Shown piece by piece: positions 62,768 through 64,000 of a stretch of DNA of 64,000 bases. The DNA is taken from positions 186,001-250,000 of the forward strand of contig NZ_JAGILA010000007.1 in the NCBI RefSeq assembly GCF_017874595.1, in the 5' to 3' direction. Source of the stretch: Sinorhizobium kostiense. Lineage in GTDB: Bacteria; Pseudomonadota; Alphaproteobacteria; Rhizobiales; Rhizobiaceae. Position numbers and translations under genes: made by a program. Position 1 is the first letter of the stretch; every line of letters starts with the position of its first letter. The notes under the pieces were generated by a model. The model made no database searches. It saw only the letters and a list, made by a program, of their open reading frames with translations, and had not been told where the DNA came from.

Positions 62768-64000
62768 ATGCAATCCACAATCGTGATGGTCAATCTTTTC
62801 GGCGCCGTCGCCCTGCTCCTTTTCGGCCTTTCGCTCGTCAAGGATGGCGTCACGCGCGCTTTCGGGGCGAGGCTGCGGGCAGGACTTGCTCGAGGAACCG
62901 GCGGTCCCGTCAGGGCATTTGCGACCGGCCTCATTGCGACGCTCGCGCTTCAAAGTTCCACCGCAACCGCCCTCATGACCGCCTCCTTCGTGGAGAAAGG
63001 CCTGGTGCGCTCGCGCATGGCGCAAATCGTGCTGCTTGGCGCCAATATCGGTACGGCGATTACCGCCTGGGTCGTTGCGCTCGGGATTGCATGGCTGTCG
63101 CCGCTGCTCATCGTCACCGGTGTCGCCCTGCACAGGATGAGCCGATCGAGCGCGCGCCAGGGCGGAGGCTATGCCTTCGTCGGAATCGGGTTGATGCTTT
63201 TGTCCCTCGAACTTCTGGGTGCGGCAACGGAGCCCATGCGGGAGTCGGCGGCTTTGGCGGCGTTTCTCGGAATGCTCGACAACGCCTGGCCAGTGGCGTT
63301 GATCATCGCGGCAGGGATGGCATTTGCATCCGCGTCGAGCCTCGCCGTCGTGATCCTGATATTGTCGCTGTCAACTGCAGGCGTGCTTTCACCGGGATTG
63401 ACCGTGGCGCTGGTGCTGGGTGCCAATCTCGGGCACGCGATACCACCCGTCGTCGCCACTCTCGCTTCGGCGCCGTCAGCCCGCCGGGTCGTACTCGGCA
63501 ATCTCCTCGTTCGAGGCGTCGGCTGCCTCATCGCACTTCCGCTTGTCGGCATCAATCCCGGTCTGCTGCAAGACCTGCCCCTGACGCAGCAAGACTTGCC
63601 AGTCGACATCCACTTGCTCTTCAACGTAGTCGTCGCAATCGTCGCCTGGCCTTTCACCGGATTGCTGGTGCAGGGGCTGAACCGCCTGGTGCCCGATGCG
63701 GAGACGAGCGAGATGGGGCCGCGCTATCTCGACGAAGCGGCGCTCGACACGCCCGTAATGGCGCTTTCCGGTGCGACACGCGAAGTGCTGCGGGTGGGCG
63801 ATCTGATCGAGGCCATGCTCATGCGAGCGTCCGACGCTTTCATCAAGAGCGACCTCGGCGAACTCCGCGACATCGGGCGGATGGAGAAGCAGGTTGACCA
63901 TTTGCAGCAGGAGGTGAAGATTTTTCTCTCCCGGCTGGGGCGCGTTGGACTGACCGACGAAGATGGGCGCCGTTCGGTCGTGATCATCGACTATGCGATC
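62768..64000 (+). CDS. Na/phosphate cotransporter family protein (NptA/YjbB-like), 3' end outside window
   Basis: The frame from ATG 62768 is open to the window edge (411 codons). It carries two Na/Pi-cotransporter repeats: MVNLFGAVALLLFGLSLVKDGV, ATLALQSSTATALMTASFVEKG and IVLLGANIGTAITAWVVAL in the first, and AMAFASASSLAVVILILSLS with LVLGANLGHAIPPVV in the second, containing the QSS-type substrate motif. After about residue 300 a cytoplasmic PhoU-like helical domain begins (YLDEAALDTPVMALSGATREVLRVGDLIEAML). It probably moves phosphate across the inner membrane. Confidence 0.9.
   Translation, partial: MQSTIVMVNLFGAVALLLFGLSLVKDGVTRAFGARLRAGLARGTGGPVRAFATGLIATLALQSSTATALMTASFVEKGLVRSRMAQIVLLGANIGTAITAWVVALGIAWLSPLLIVTGVALHRMSRSSARQGGGYAFVGIGLMLLSLELLGAATEPMRESAALAAFLGMLDNAWPVALIIAAGMAFASASSLAVVILILSLSTAGVLSPGLTVALVLGANLGHAIPPVVATLASAPSARRVVLGNLLVRGVGCLIALPLVGINPGLLQDLPLTQQDLPVDIHLLFNVVVAIVAWPFTGLLVQGLNRLVPDAETSEMGPRYLDEAALDTPVMALSGATREVLRVGDLIEAMLMRASDAFIKSDLGELRDIGRMEKQVDHLQQEVKIFLSRLGRVGLTDEDGRRSVVIIDYAI

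Overview
The window looks like chromosomal DNA of a high-GC alphaproteobacterium of the Rhizobiales, most likely Sinorhizobium/Ensifer. Supporting evidence is a phosphatidylcholine synthase of the rhizobial type, a class I polyhydroxybutyrate synthase, the moeA-moaC-trpC-trpD-ppiD gene order, DUF1236 and Omp25/31-type proteins, CTTG..-N17-CTATA promoters, and short palindromic repeats typical of rhizobial intergenic DNA. No sequence search was run. All assignments come from reading the translated sequence.

Layout. 1-9.7 kb is housekeeping: a CorA fragment, a tight minus-strand phaC-sfsA-map-radC group, a small lipoprotein, an AlaC-like aminotransferase, hom and recJ. 9.7-10.5 kb holds four tRNA-Glu genes (three TTC, one CTC), three with their own near-identical promoter. 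10.5-14.6 kb carries an M15/DUF882 protein, a glyoxalase, a two-domain cold-shock protein, a DUF192 protein, tRNA-Pro, an NDUFS4-like complex I subunit and tRNA-Arg(TCT). 14.6-21.4 kb is a decayed integrative element in the tRNA-Arg 3' end, bounded by exact 50-bp repeats. It holds a tyrosine integrase, broken phage head genes (portal, DUF2213, DUF2184), fragments of other genes, and two intact-looking cargo genes beside the distal repeat, one a zinc-ribbon/HEPN-like protein. 21.4-28.5 kb is a variable stretch of small envelope proteins, a GlxA-type regulator, short hypothetical genes, an IS481 transposase remnant and tRNA-Lys. 28.8-38.7 kb has ccdA, a UbiH-like hydroxylase, pcs, a quinone oxidoreductase, a four-gene BMP/nucleoside-type ABC importer, a FadR-like regulator and then a CorC-like membrane protein.

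40.2-56.9 kb is one functional block for periplasmic PQQ-dependent alcohol oxidation. It contains an ExaA/PedH-type dehydrogenase whose Asp-x-Asp pair predicts lanthanide dependence, a PedF-like cytochrome c550, a XoxJ-like binding protein, an ABC system (type 1 binding protein, beta-propeller, small secreted protein, ATPase, ABC-2 permease), a pseudoazurin, a FIST sensor with hybrid histidine kinase, a LuxR-type response regulator, and pqqABCDE. Five copies of a CCWWGGTCGYAWT motif lie upstream of four transcription starts in this block and probably mark its regulon. 56.9-64 kb returns to housekeeping: moeA, moaC, trpC, trpD, a PpiD-like chaperone and the start of a Na/Pi-cotransporter gene.

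The most interesting items are the shared motif of the alcohol-oxidation block, the zinc-ribbon/HEPN cargo of the tRNA-Arg element, a duplicated AT-rich operator next to a 63-residue gene, palindromic repeats that invade a tRNA leader and the pqqC stop codon, and a single-base frameshift in the ABC operon.
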